Part shown: one piece after another, positions 43,135-50,456 of the stretch | Numbering within the stretch: the stretch's first letter is position 1 | Layout: each line of letters starts with the position of its first letter | Assembly (NCBI GenBank): GCA_910576865.1 | Contig: CAJTKE010000008.1 | Location: 1 to 64,000 of the forward strand | Source: an uncultured Oscillibacter sp. | Lineage (GTDB): Bacteria > Bacillota > Clostridia > Oscillospirales > Oscillospiraceae | Direction: 5' to 3' | Length of the DNA stretch: 64,000 bases | Position numbers and translations under genes: made by a program | Notes under the pieces: generated by a model | Seen by the model: the letters and a program-made list of their open reading frames with translations, nothing else | Database searches by the model: none | What the model was told of the DNA's origin: nothing

Positions 43135-44903
43135 ATGACGAAAAAAGGCTTCTTTCCCTGCTCCTGGCCCTGGCCCTGGCACTGGGCCTGACCCTCCCCG
43201 CCCTGGCGGCGAAACGGCGGCGGTGATCCGCCTGACCAAAACCACCGGAACGGTGGAGATTTCCAAGAGCAGCGGGAAGTCCGTTTCCCTGCTGAAGAAC
43301 ATGCGCCTCTACAACGGCTACCATGTGGAGACGGACGAGGAGAGCTATGCCTGGATCAACCTGGACGACAGCAAGCTCCTGAAAGAGGACGCCGCCAGCG
43401 AGGTGGAGGTCCGGAAGGACGGCAAGAAGCTGGAGGTCCTCCTCTGCTCCGGAAATATCTTCTTCGACGTGTCCGAGCCTCTGGAGGACGACGAGTCCAT
43501 GAATATCCGGACGTCCACCATGGTGGTGGGCATCCGGGGGACCAGCGGATGGATTCGGGTGGTGGACCGCTGGACCACGGAGATTTCCGTGCTGGAGGGC
43601 GTCGTGGAGTGCTCCGTCATGGACCCCGTCACGGGCCGTGTCGAGCGCGGGGAGGTCCGGGGCGGCGAGACGGCGGCGTGCGTCGTGTATCCCCGGGAGC
43701 AGGCCGGGGACAAGTGCGGCATCCTCCGGGAGAAGTTCACCGTGGAGGACATCCCCGGCTTCGTGCTGACGGAGCTGGTCCGGGACATTCCCCTGTGCGA
43801 CAAGATCGAGCGGGAGACCGGCCTGGACATCCCCCGGGACCTCGCCGCCGTGGCCGGGGGCGACCCCAGCGGCCGGACGCCGGACAAGCAGACCGCCACG
43901 CCGGAGGTCCTTGACGAGTCGGACCGGCGGGAGGACGAGGACGAGGCCGACCTCCACGACCGGATAGAAGAAGTTGAGAAGGAGCTGGAGAAACAGCCGG
44001 ACCACATCTCCCCGGATAAGCCCATCGAAAAGCCCGCCCCCGCCCCCGCTCCGGAGACGCCGGACCGGGATGATGACGATGACTCCGACCCCGGCAGCAA
44101 TTCCGGCGGCACCACCACCCCGGAGCCCACGCCGCCGGATGATCCGACGCCCCCCACACCCCCCGACGAACCCGAGCCCACGCCGCCGGATGAGCCCGAC
44201 CCCACGCCGCCGGAGCCGGCGACCCTACACCATCGCCTTTGACGCCAACGGCGGAAAATGGGGAACCGGCACGGTGCAGACCCCTGTCCAAACGAATCCG
44301 GACGGCACCGCCGCCTGGCCGGAGGAGCCCGTCCGAGCGGGCTACTACCTGGACGGCTGGTACGACGCGCCCGAGGGCGGAAACCAGATCACGGCGGACC
44401 ACGTTTTCACGGCGGACGGCACCATATACGCCCAATGGCTCTCCACGGCCTTTGCCTGGAAGTGGGACGAGGCCACCAAGACGCTGACCTTCTCCGGCCA
44501 AACGTCGATGCCGTATTACTCCTATGGCAGCACAGATGGAATAGATGGACGGCCCTGGAAGGATCATATAGGAGAAGCCAAAAATGTTGTGATAAAAGAC
44601 GGCATCAAAAGTGTGGGATCTTGCGCGCTTTGGAATTCTCCCACGCTGGAAAGCGTGACCATTCCTGACAGCGTCACGAGCATCGGAAGAGACGCTTTTC
44701 GCGGGTGCAGAAGCCTGACCAGTGTGACCATCCCGGAGGGCGTCACCAGCATTGGGAGAGAAGCCTTTGATTCCTGCACCAACTTGACCGCCATCAACTT
44801 CACCGGAACAGTGGCGCAGTGGACGACGATTACCAAGGAGACCAACGCGATCCCCTCCAAGGTCACGACCATCCACTGCTCGGACGGCGATACCGCGCCC
44901 TGA
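43135..44903 (+). pseudogene. FecR/leucine-rich-repeat surface protein, copy 3, with three single-base frameshifts
   Basis: Homolog of copies 1 and 2. From the RBS-supported ATG at 43135 the frame stops at 43189-43191. One extra A in the A6 run at 43141-43146 would restore a proper signal peptide (MTKKRLLSLLLALALALGL). A second shift near 43209-43212 (one G fewer than in copies 1 and 2) puts the FecR domain (43223 onward, open for 340 codons) in another frame. A third, an extra C at 44223-44225, separates the InlB-type repeat and the short LRR part (three repeats, to 44903). The C-terminal LRR array is much shorter than in copies 1 and 2. Promoter, Shine-Dalgarno and terminator are intact. 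Either a recent pseudogene, a phase-variable gene or sequence error. Confidence 0.8.
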
Positions 44904-44920
44904 CCCCTCTGCCCGAAACT

Positions 44921-44949
44921 GGGACCCGGCTTTTGCCGGGTCCTTTTTT
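44921..44949 (+). terminator. Terminator after FecR/LRR copy 3
   Basis: GGACCCGGC-TTTT-GCCGGGTCC followed by T6. Confidence 0.93.
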
Positions 44950-45054
44950 GGAAATTCTCCGGCAGAATTTCGGCGTTGTGCCCAAAGATTTCCGGCTTGC
45001 TTTGTGCTAAAATCCAAGTCATCTGGATAAGCCAAAGTTTTTTGTAAAAACTAC

Positions 45055-45083
45055 TTGCAATATGAATCCTAATCGTGTAATAT
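45055..45083 (+). promoter_or_regulatory. Sigma-A promoter of the hemolysin III gene
   Basis: TTGCAA (45055-45060), 17-bp spacer, TAATAT (45078-45083); its -10 lies inside the left arm of a long palindrome. Confidence 0.75.
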
Positions 45084-45107
45084 AGTTTCATAAACCATAT
45101 TACACGA
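45073..45107. promoter_or_regulatory. Long palindromic operator over the hemolysin III promoter
   Basis: Arms TCGTGTAATATAGTTT (45073-45088) and AAACCATATTACACGA (45092-45107), 16 bp with one mismatch around CAT. It overlaps the -10 and start region, typical for a dimeric repressor site. The regulator is not identified in the window. Confidence 0.75.
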
Positions 45108-45137
45108 TATTGACAGCGCAAGCTGAGGAGGAGCGCC

Positions 45138-45848
45138 ATGGAGGCTGTTTTGACAAAGCGGGAACTGCAGCGGGCCCGCCTGCGGGCGGTGCGCCGGGCG
45201 AAGGTACAGGCCCGGAACGAGCCCCCCCGGCTGACGGCGGGGGAGGAGCTTTTCAACGCCATCAGCCACGGCGCGGGGGCCCTGGGGGCGGCGGCGGCGC
45301 TGGTGCTGCTGCTGCTCCGGTCCCACGGGGCCATGGAGCTGCTGGCCACCTGCGTCTACGGGGTCAGCATGGTGCTGATGATGCTGATGAGCTGCGTCTA
45401 CCACGCCATGCCCGCCGGGTCCGGGGCCAAGCGGGTCCTCCGGCGGTTCGACTACACGTCCATCTACCTGCTGATCGGCGGCACCTTCGCCCCCATCCTG
45501 CTGGTGTATCTGGGCGGGACTCTGGGGGCGGCGCTGTTCTGCGTCCAGTGGGCGGTCATCTTCACCGGCGTGACCCTGGTGATGGTCTTCGGTCCCGGAC
45601 GGTGGCAGGCCCTGCACTTCACGCTGTACTTCCTGATCGGGTGGAGCGGCCTTGTGTTCCTGCCCCGGATGTACCTCCACAGCCGGACCCTGCTGTGGTT
45701 CATCTTCGCGGGAGGCCTCGCCTACACCCTGGGGATGATCCCCTTCGCCGGGAAGAAGAAGTATGACCACTGCGTCTGGCACGTCTTCGTTCTGGCGGGG
45801 GCGGCGCTGCACTGGATCGGCATCTACACCCAGGTTTACGCCGCCTGA
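45138..45848 (+). CDS. Hemolysin III/PAQR-family membrane protein
   Basis: 236 residues, seven TM helices after a basic N-terminal helix. Family signature EELFNAISHGAGALGAAAAL, SCVYHAMPAG with conserved His, RFDYTSIYLLIGGTFAP, and the C-terminal HCVWHVFVLAGAALHW with metal-binding His residues. Bacterial YqfA/HlyIII homologs are linked to membrane-fluidity or fatty-acid homeostasis; haemolytic activity is doubtful. ATG 45138 with GAGGAGGAG upstream. Monocistronic under a promoter covered by a long palindrome. Confidence 0.93.
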   Translation: MEAVLTKRELQRARLRAVRRAKVQARNEPPRLTAGEELFNAISHGAGALGAAAALVLLLLRSHGAMELLATCVYGVSMVLMMLMSCVYHAMPAGSGAKRVLRRFDYTSIYLLIGGTFAPILLVYLGGTLGAALFCVQWAVIFTGVTLVMVFGPGRWQALHFTLYFLIGWSGLVFLPRMYLHSRTLLWFIFAGGLAYTLGMIPFAGKKKYDHCVWHVFVLAGAALHWIGIYTQVYAA

Positions 45849-45868
45849 CGCCTGTAAAGAGACCGGAA

Positions 45869-45908
45869 GCCCGGACTCCGCCCCCACGGGGCGGGGCCCG
45901 GGCCTTTT
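45869..45908 (+). terminator. Terminator after the hemolysin III gene
   Basis: GCCCGG...GCCCC-CACG-GGGC...CCGGGC stem with CTTTTCC tail. Confidence 0.8.
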
Positions 45909-45963
45909 CCTGCTCCGTCGGCATCAAGATTGTGTTAAAAATTGGGGGGACGGGAAATCTGCG

Positions 45964-46015
45964 CAAGCGTTATCCCTCTTGAAACGCTTGACTTTTTCGG
46001 AGGAGTTACTATAAT
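45964..46015 (+). promoter_or_regulatory. Promoter of the ATP synthase operon with overlapping inverted repeat
   Basis: TTGACT (45988-45993), 16-bp spacer, TATAAT (46010-46015). A perfect 8-bp inverted repeat CAAGCGTT (45964-45971) / AACGCTTG (45983-45990) overlaps the -35 box and may be a regulator site. Confidence 0.75.
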
Positions 46016-46086
46016 CAAACTGTAACAAATTCACTCCCCGCGCCCGCCGGCCCGGGCGGGGGAGCATGAGAGAGAGGGGATGCCAG

Positions 46087-46911
46087 ATGAAAGAACACAA
46101 AAGGGGCCTGGCGCTGTGGCTGGCGGCGGTACTGGCGCTGCTGGCGGGCGCGCTGCTGGCCGGGTCTCCCGGCCGGACGGAGACCGTGAAGGAGGCCATG
46201 CGGGACGCCGTGCTCCACGATGTCAACCGCGTCAGCCTCTTCGGGCTCAAGGAGGTGAACCCGGGGCTGATCTCCGCCTTCACGGTGACGCTGATTCTGC
46301 TCCTGGCGGCGGCCTGCATCCGGGTTTTCGTGATCCCGAAGTTCCAGTACAGGCCCGGGAAGCTCCAGATGCTGCTGGAGGAGGTCGTGGGCCTGTTCAG
46401 CGGCATGGCCAGGAGCAGCAGCCCCCACCGCTGCGGCTTCCTGGGGGCCTATATCTTCGCCGCCGGGGCCTACATCTTCGTGGGGACGCTGTTCGAGCTG
46501 CTGGGCCTCCAGGCCGTCACGGTCCACGGACACCCCATTACGCTGCCCGCGCCGCTGTCGGACGTGAACGCCGCCATCGCCATGGGGACGTTCTCCTACC
46601 TGATGATTCTCTCCGGCGGCGTGGCGGTCAACGGGGTGCGCGGCGTGGGGAAGACGCTGAAAGAGTTCTCCCTGCCCATCTCCATGAGCTTCCGGCTCTT
46701 CGGGGCCCTGCTCAGCGGCCTGCTGGTGACGGAACTGGTCTATTACTACGTCAATCTGAGCTTTGTGCTGCCGGTGGTGGTGGGCGTGCTGTTCACCCTG
46801 CTTCACGCCCTGATTCAGACCTATGTGCTGACCATGCTGACGGCGCTGTACTACGGCGAGGTGTCCGAGCCCTCCCCGCCGAAGGCGAAGAAAAAACACC
46901 GGGCCGCCTGA
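46087..46911 (+). CDS. atpB: F0F1 ATP synthase subunit a
   Basis: 274 residues, membrane stator half-channel of F0. The essential Arg is R203 in SMSFRLFGALLSG; LPAPLSDVNAAIAMG and the C-terminal LIQTYVLTMLTALYYGE follow the family pattern. I chose ATG 46087 (GAGGGG 7 nt upstream) over ATG 46066, which sits almost on its Shine-Dalgarno. First gene of atpB-E-F-A(delta fusion)-G-D-C. No atpI precedes it. Confidence 0.95.
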   Translation: MKEHKRGLALWLAAVLALLAGALLAGSPGRTETVKEAMRDAVLHDVNRVSLFGLKEVNPGLISAFTVTLILLLAAACIRVFVIPKFQYRPGKLQMLLEEVVGLFSGMARSSSPHRCGFLGAYIFAAGAYIFVGTLFELLGLQAVTVHGHPITLPAPLSDVNAAIAMGTFSYLMILSGGVAVNGVRGVGKTLKEFSLPISMSFRLFGALLSGLLVTELVYYYVNLSFVLPVVVGVLFTLLHALIQTYVLTMLTALYYGEVSEPSPPKAKKKHRAA

Positions 46912-46957
46912 GTACGGCCCAGACATTTGAAGAAGAACATAATGGGAGGTTTTTGAG

Positions 46958-47311
46958 ATGAACAAGTTTGTGAAGAGGCTTTGGATGCTGGGTCTGGTGC
47001 TGGTACTGGCGGCGGCTCTGGCCGTGCCCGCCCTGGCGGCGGGGGAGGAGACGGGAGAGACCGCCGCCCAAACGGAGACCCAGGAGTCCTCCGGAGGGAA
47101 AACCATGGCCTCCGCCCTGGCCATCGGCTTGGCGGCTCTGGGCGGCGCATTGGGCATGGGCATCGCCACCGGCAAGGCGGCGGAGAGCATCGGCCGCCAG
47201 CCGGAGGCCGAGGGCAAGATCCGGACCACGCTGATGCTGGGCCTGGTCTTCATTGAGACGGCCATCATTTACGCCCTGCTGGTGGTCATCCTCATCATCT
47301 TCGTGTTGTAA
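46958..47311 (+). CDS. atpE: F0F1 ATP synthase subunit c with signal-peptide-like N-terminal extension
   Basis: 117 residues, longer than the usual 75-90. The first 28 residues form a classic Sec signal peptide (MNKFVKRLWMLGLVLVLAAA, cleavage near ALAAGEE), followed by an acidic linker and the two-helix c-subunit hairpin (about 48-117) with loop GRQPEAEGK and the ion-binding Glu in VFIETAIIYALL. The Na+-specific Gln of helix 1 is Met (GMGIATGKA), though Thr and Tyr after Glu are kept, so H+ coupling seems likelier but is not proven. The start is fixed by GGGAGG 9 nt upstream. Confidence 0.95.
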   Translation: MNKFVKRLWMLGLVLVLAAALAVPALAAGEETGETAAQTETQESSGGKTMASALAIGLAALGGALGMGIATGKAAESIGRQPEAEGKIRTTLMLGLVFIETAIIYALLVVILIIFVL

Positions 47312-47325
47312 GGCAGGTGGAGGCA

Positions 47326-47811
47326 GTGAATATCCCCCTGAATATCGATTGGCAGCAGATTCTGCTGCACTGGATGAATCTTGCGATTCTCACCGGCGGG
47401 CTGTACTTCCTGCTTTACGACCCGGTGAAGCGGTTCATGGAAAAGCGGGAGGCGTACTACCGAGGCCTGGAGGAGCAGGCCGCCGGAAAGCTCCGGGAGG
47501 CGGAGGAGCTGAAAGCCGCCTATCAGGCCAGGCTGGACGGGGCCGAGGAGGAAATTCATCAGGCCCGGGCCAAGGCCCAGGCGGCGGTCCAGCAGTCCGT
47601 GGAGGAGCAGATGGCCCAGGCGAGGCAGATCGTGGCCAAGGCCAAGGAGGACGCCGCCGCCAGCCGGGAGCAGATCATCAAGGAGTCCCAGCGGGAGCTC
47701 CGGGAGCTGACGGTGGCCGCGGTGAAGAAGCTGACGGTGAAGGCCGACACGGACCTCTTTGACCAGTTCCTGGATCTGGCGGAGGGAGGAGAGCCCCATG
47801 AGGACCACTAG
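47326..47811 (+). CDS. atpF: F0F1 ATP synthase subunit b
   Basis: 161 residues from the GTG at 47326 (protein NIPLNIDWQQ...; a GTG at 47317 would add three residues). One TM helix (about 12-30) then a long charged helix of the peripheral stalk to the C-terminus (AAVKKLTVKADTDLFDQFLD). It overlaps the alpha gene by 14 bp, so nothing can be encoded between b and alpha: the delta gene normally found here is absent. Confidence 0.93.
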   Translation: MNIPLNIDWQQILLHWMNLAILTGGLYFLLYDPVKRFMEKREAYYRGLEEQAAGKLREAEELKAAYQARLDGAEEEIHQARAKAQAAVQQSVEEQMAQARQIVAKAKEDAAASREQIIKESQRELRELTVAAVKKLTVKADTDLFDQFLDLAEGGEPHEDH

Positions 47812-49552
47812 AGGCAGTCTCAAGGCGGAGCTCCGCAGCGCCGCGAAGCCGACGGAGGAGCAGCTCCGGCGCTTTGAAAAATTCCTGGCGGACAAGTACA
47901 GGCGGAAGATTCCCCTCCACTGGGAGGAGGACCCGGCCCTGAAGCAGGGCTTCCGTCTCCAGGTGGGGGCGGACATGTACGACTGGACCATACGGGGCCG
48001 GGTCCGGCAGTTCCGGGACTACCTCCGGGGACTGGAGAGCGGGTCCGACGACATCCTGCCCCTGATGCGCCAGGCGGTGGAGGACTGGACCGTGGCCGTG
48101 AACCCGGAGGAGATCGGCGAGGTGGTCTCCGTGGACGGCGAGATCGCCTCGGTCAAGGGCCTGGACCACGTGCAGTACGGGGAAATCCTGGTCTTCAACT
48201 CCGGCGTCAAGGGTATGGTCCAGGACCTGCGCCGGGACGGCGTCAGCTGCATCCTCTTCGGCAGCGGCGAGGAGGTCTCCGCCGGCAGCATGGTCCGCCG
48301 GACCCTCAAGACCGCCGGCATGCCGGTGGGAGAGGGCTTTTTGGGCCGGGTGGTGGACGCCCTGGGCGTCCCCGTGGACGGCAAGGGCAAGATCCGGGCG
48401 GAGGCCCACCGGCCCATCGAGGCCCCGGCCCCGGGCATTCTGGACCGCCAGCCGGTGAACACCCCCATGGAGACGGGCCTTCTGGCCATCGACTCCATGT
48501 TCCCTATCGGCCGGGGCCAGCGGGAGCTGATCATCGGCGACCGGCAGACCGGAAAGACCGCCATCGCCCTGGACACCATCCTGAACCAGAAGGGGAAGGA
48601 CGTGGTCTGCGTCTACGTGGCCATCGGCCAGAAGGCCAGCAGCGTTGCCCAGATCGTGGAGAACCTGAGCCGCCGGGGGGCCATGGAGTACACCGCCGTA
48701 GTCAGCGCCCCGGCCAGCGCCTCCGCGGCGCTCCAGTATATCGCGCCCTACGCGGGCTGCGCCCTGGGGGAGCACTTCATGCGCCAGGGGCGGGACGTGC
48801 TCATCGTCTACGATGACCTCAGCAAGCACGCCATCGCCTACCGGACCCTCAGCCTCCTCTTGGAGCGGTCCCCGGGGCGGGAGGCGTATCCCGGCGACGT
48901 GTTTTACCTTCACTCCCGCCTCCTGGAGCGGGCGGCCCATCTTTCCGACGAGCTGGGGGGCGGCAGCATGACCGCCCTGCCCATCGTGGAGACCCAGGCG
49001 GGGGACGTGTCCGCCTATATCCCGACCAACATCATCTCCATCACCGACGGGCAGATCTTCCTGGAGAGCGATTTGTTCTTCGCGGGCCAGCGGCCCGCCG
49101 TGAACGTGGGCCTCTCCGTCTCCCGGGTGGGCGGCGACGCCCAGACCAAGGCCGTGAAGAAGGCCGTGGGCACCCTCCGGCTGGACTTGGCCCAGTACCG
49201 GGAGATGGAGGTCTTCACCCAGTTCTCCAGCGACCTGGACGACGCCACCAAGCGCCAGCTGGCCTATGGTCAAGGGCTGATGCGTCTGCTGCGCCAGCCC
49301 CGGTACGCCCCCCTGTCCCAGCACCAGCAGGTTGTGGTCCTGACCGCCGCCATGGCCCGCGTCATGCAGGACGTGCCCCTGGAGGACATGGACGCCTTCC
49401 GGGCCCACCTGCTGGCCGAGGTGGAGGCGGAGGCCCCGGACCTCTGCGGCCGCATCGACCGCACCGGCCAGCTGGACCCGGAGGACCGGGAGGAGATCGC
49501 CGCCCTGGCGAAGCGGGCCCTGGAGAGCTTCACGGGAAAGAAGGTCGGCTGA
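47798..49552 (+). CDS. atpA: F0F1 ATP synthase subunit alpha with N-terminal delta-like domain
   Basis: 584 residues against about 505-513 in ordinary alpha. Residues about 15-75 (EEQLRRFEKFLADKYRRKI, LKQGFRLQVGADMYDWTIRG, RVRQFRDYL) match the C-terminal domain of the delta subunit (OSCP), including the GG-like turn before the VGADMYD strand. From about 95 on it is a normal alpha: VVSVDGEIASVKGL, Walker A GDRQTGKT with K253 (E. coli K175, so the extension is about 78 residues), and the arginine finger R443 in SVSRVGGDAQT. The six-helix N-terminal delta domain is missing. The fusion would tie the b-binding part of delta directly to alpha. Start 47798 has GGAGG 8 nt upstream. Confidence 0.93.
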   Translation: MRTTRGSLKAELRSAAKPTEEQLRRFEKFLADKYRRKIPLHWEEDPALKQGFRLQVGADMYDWTIRGRVRQFRDYLRGLESGSDDILPLMRQAVEDWTVAVNPEEIGEVVSVDGEIASVKGLDHVQYGEILVFNSGVKGMVQDLRRDGVSCILFGSGEEVSAGSMVRRTLKTAGMPVGEGFLGRVVDALGVPVDGKGKIRAEAHRPIEAPAPGILDRQPVNTPMETGLLAIDSMFPIGRGQRELIIGDRQTGKTAIALDTILNQKGKDVVCVYVAIGQKASSVAQIVENLSRRGAMEYTAVVSAPASASAALQYIAPYAGCALGEHFMRQGRDVLIVYDDLSKHAIAYRTLSLLLERSPGREAYPGDVFYLHSRLLERAAHLSDELGGGSMTALPIVETQAGDVSAYIPTNIISITDGQIFLESDLFFAGQRPAVNVGLSVSRVGGDAQTKAVKKAVGTLRLDLAQYREMEVFTQFSSDLDDATKRQLAYGQGLMRLLRQPRYAPLSQHQQVVVLTAAMARVMQDVPLEDMDAFRAHLLAEVEAEAPDLCGRIDRTGQLDPEDREEIAALAKRALESFTGKKVG

Positions 49553-49553
49553 C

Positions 49554-50450
49554 ATGGCGGGGACCAAGGAGATCAAGACCCACATTGAGAGCGTGGGGGA
49601 GACCCGGAAGATCACCAACGCCATGTACCTGATCGCCTCCACCAAACTCCGCCGGGCCCGGCAGGAGCTGGATCAGACCCGGCCCTACTTCGAGGCCCTC
49701 CGGGGGGAGATCCGGCGCATTTTCAAAACGGCGTACAATGTGGACAGCCGCTTTTTCTATCCCATCGGCAGCGACGCGCCTTTGAAGGGGACCTACGGCT
49801 GCCTGCTCATCACCGCCGACAAGGGCTTGGCGGGAGCCTATAACCAGAACGCCATCCGGGTGGCCCAGCAGCTTCTGGAGCGGCACCCGGACACCAAGCT
49901 GTTTGTGGTGGGGGAGTACGGGCGGCGCTTCTTCGACCAGCGGAAAATCCCCATTGAGCACAGCTTCCTCTACACCGCCCAGAATCCCACCATGGCCCGG
50001 GCCCGGGAGATCAGCGCGCTGCTGCTGGACGGCTTCGACCGGGGGGAGCTGAAGGAGATTTACGTCATCTACACGGACATGGAGAGCGCCATGAGCTTCC
50101 AGGCCCGTTCCACCCGTCTGCTGCCCTTCCACCGGACCCACTTCGCCGGGGCCCCGGCGGGGGAGGGCGCCATGACGGAGCGTTTCGAGTTTTACCCCGA
50201 TGTGGGGACGGTGCTGAACAGCGTCATGCGGAGCTATGTCACCGGCTTCATCTACAGCGCCCTGATCGACAGCTTCTGCTGTGAGCAGAACGCCCGGATG
50301 ACCGCCATGGAAAACGCGGACCGGAACGCGGGGAAGCTCCTGGGGGAGCTGTCCCTCCAGTACAACCGGGTCCGGCAGTCGGCCATCACTCAGGAGATCA
50401 CGGAGATTTCCGCCGGGGCCAGGGCCCAGCGCCAGAAGAAGGGAAGGTAA
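49554..50450 (+). CDS. atpG: F0F1 ATP synthase subunit gamma
   Basis: 298 residues, the central rotor shaft. N-terminal helix KEIKTHIESVGETRKITNAM with RRARQELD, Rossmann-like middle (LITADKGLAGAYNQNAIR), and C-terminal helix RMTAMENADRNAGKLLGEL with QSAITQEITEI. Starts one base after the alpha stop. Slightly longer than the E. coli protein (287). Confidence 0.96.
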   Translation: MAGTKEIKTHIESVGETRKITNAMYLIASTKLRRARQELDQTRPYFEALRGEIRRIFKTAYNVDSRFFYPIGSDAPLKGTYGCLLITADKGLAGAYNQNAIRVAQQLLERHPDTKLFVVGEYGRRFFDQRKIPIEHSFLYTAQNPTMARAREISALLLDGFDRGELKEIYVIYTDMESAMSFQARSTRLLPFHRTHFAGAPAGEGAMTERFEFYPDVGTVLNSVMRSYVTGFIYSALIDSFCCEQNARMTAMENADRNAGKLLGELSLQYNRVRQSAITQEITEISAGARAQRQKKGR

Positions 50451-50456
50451 CCGATT

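Noticed and set aside
46958..47311. Na+-translocating ATP synthase
   Set aside because: Thr and Tyr after the key Glu fit, but the helix-1 Gln is Met, so the Na+ signature is incomplete; left undecided and not called.
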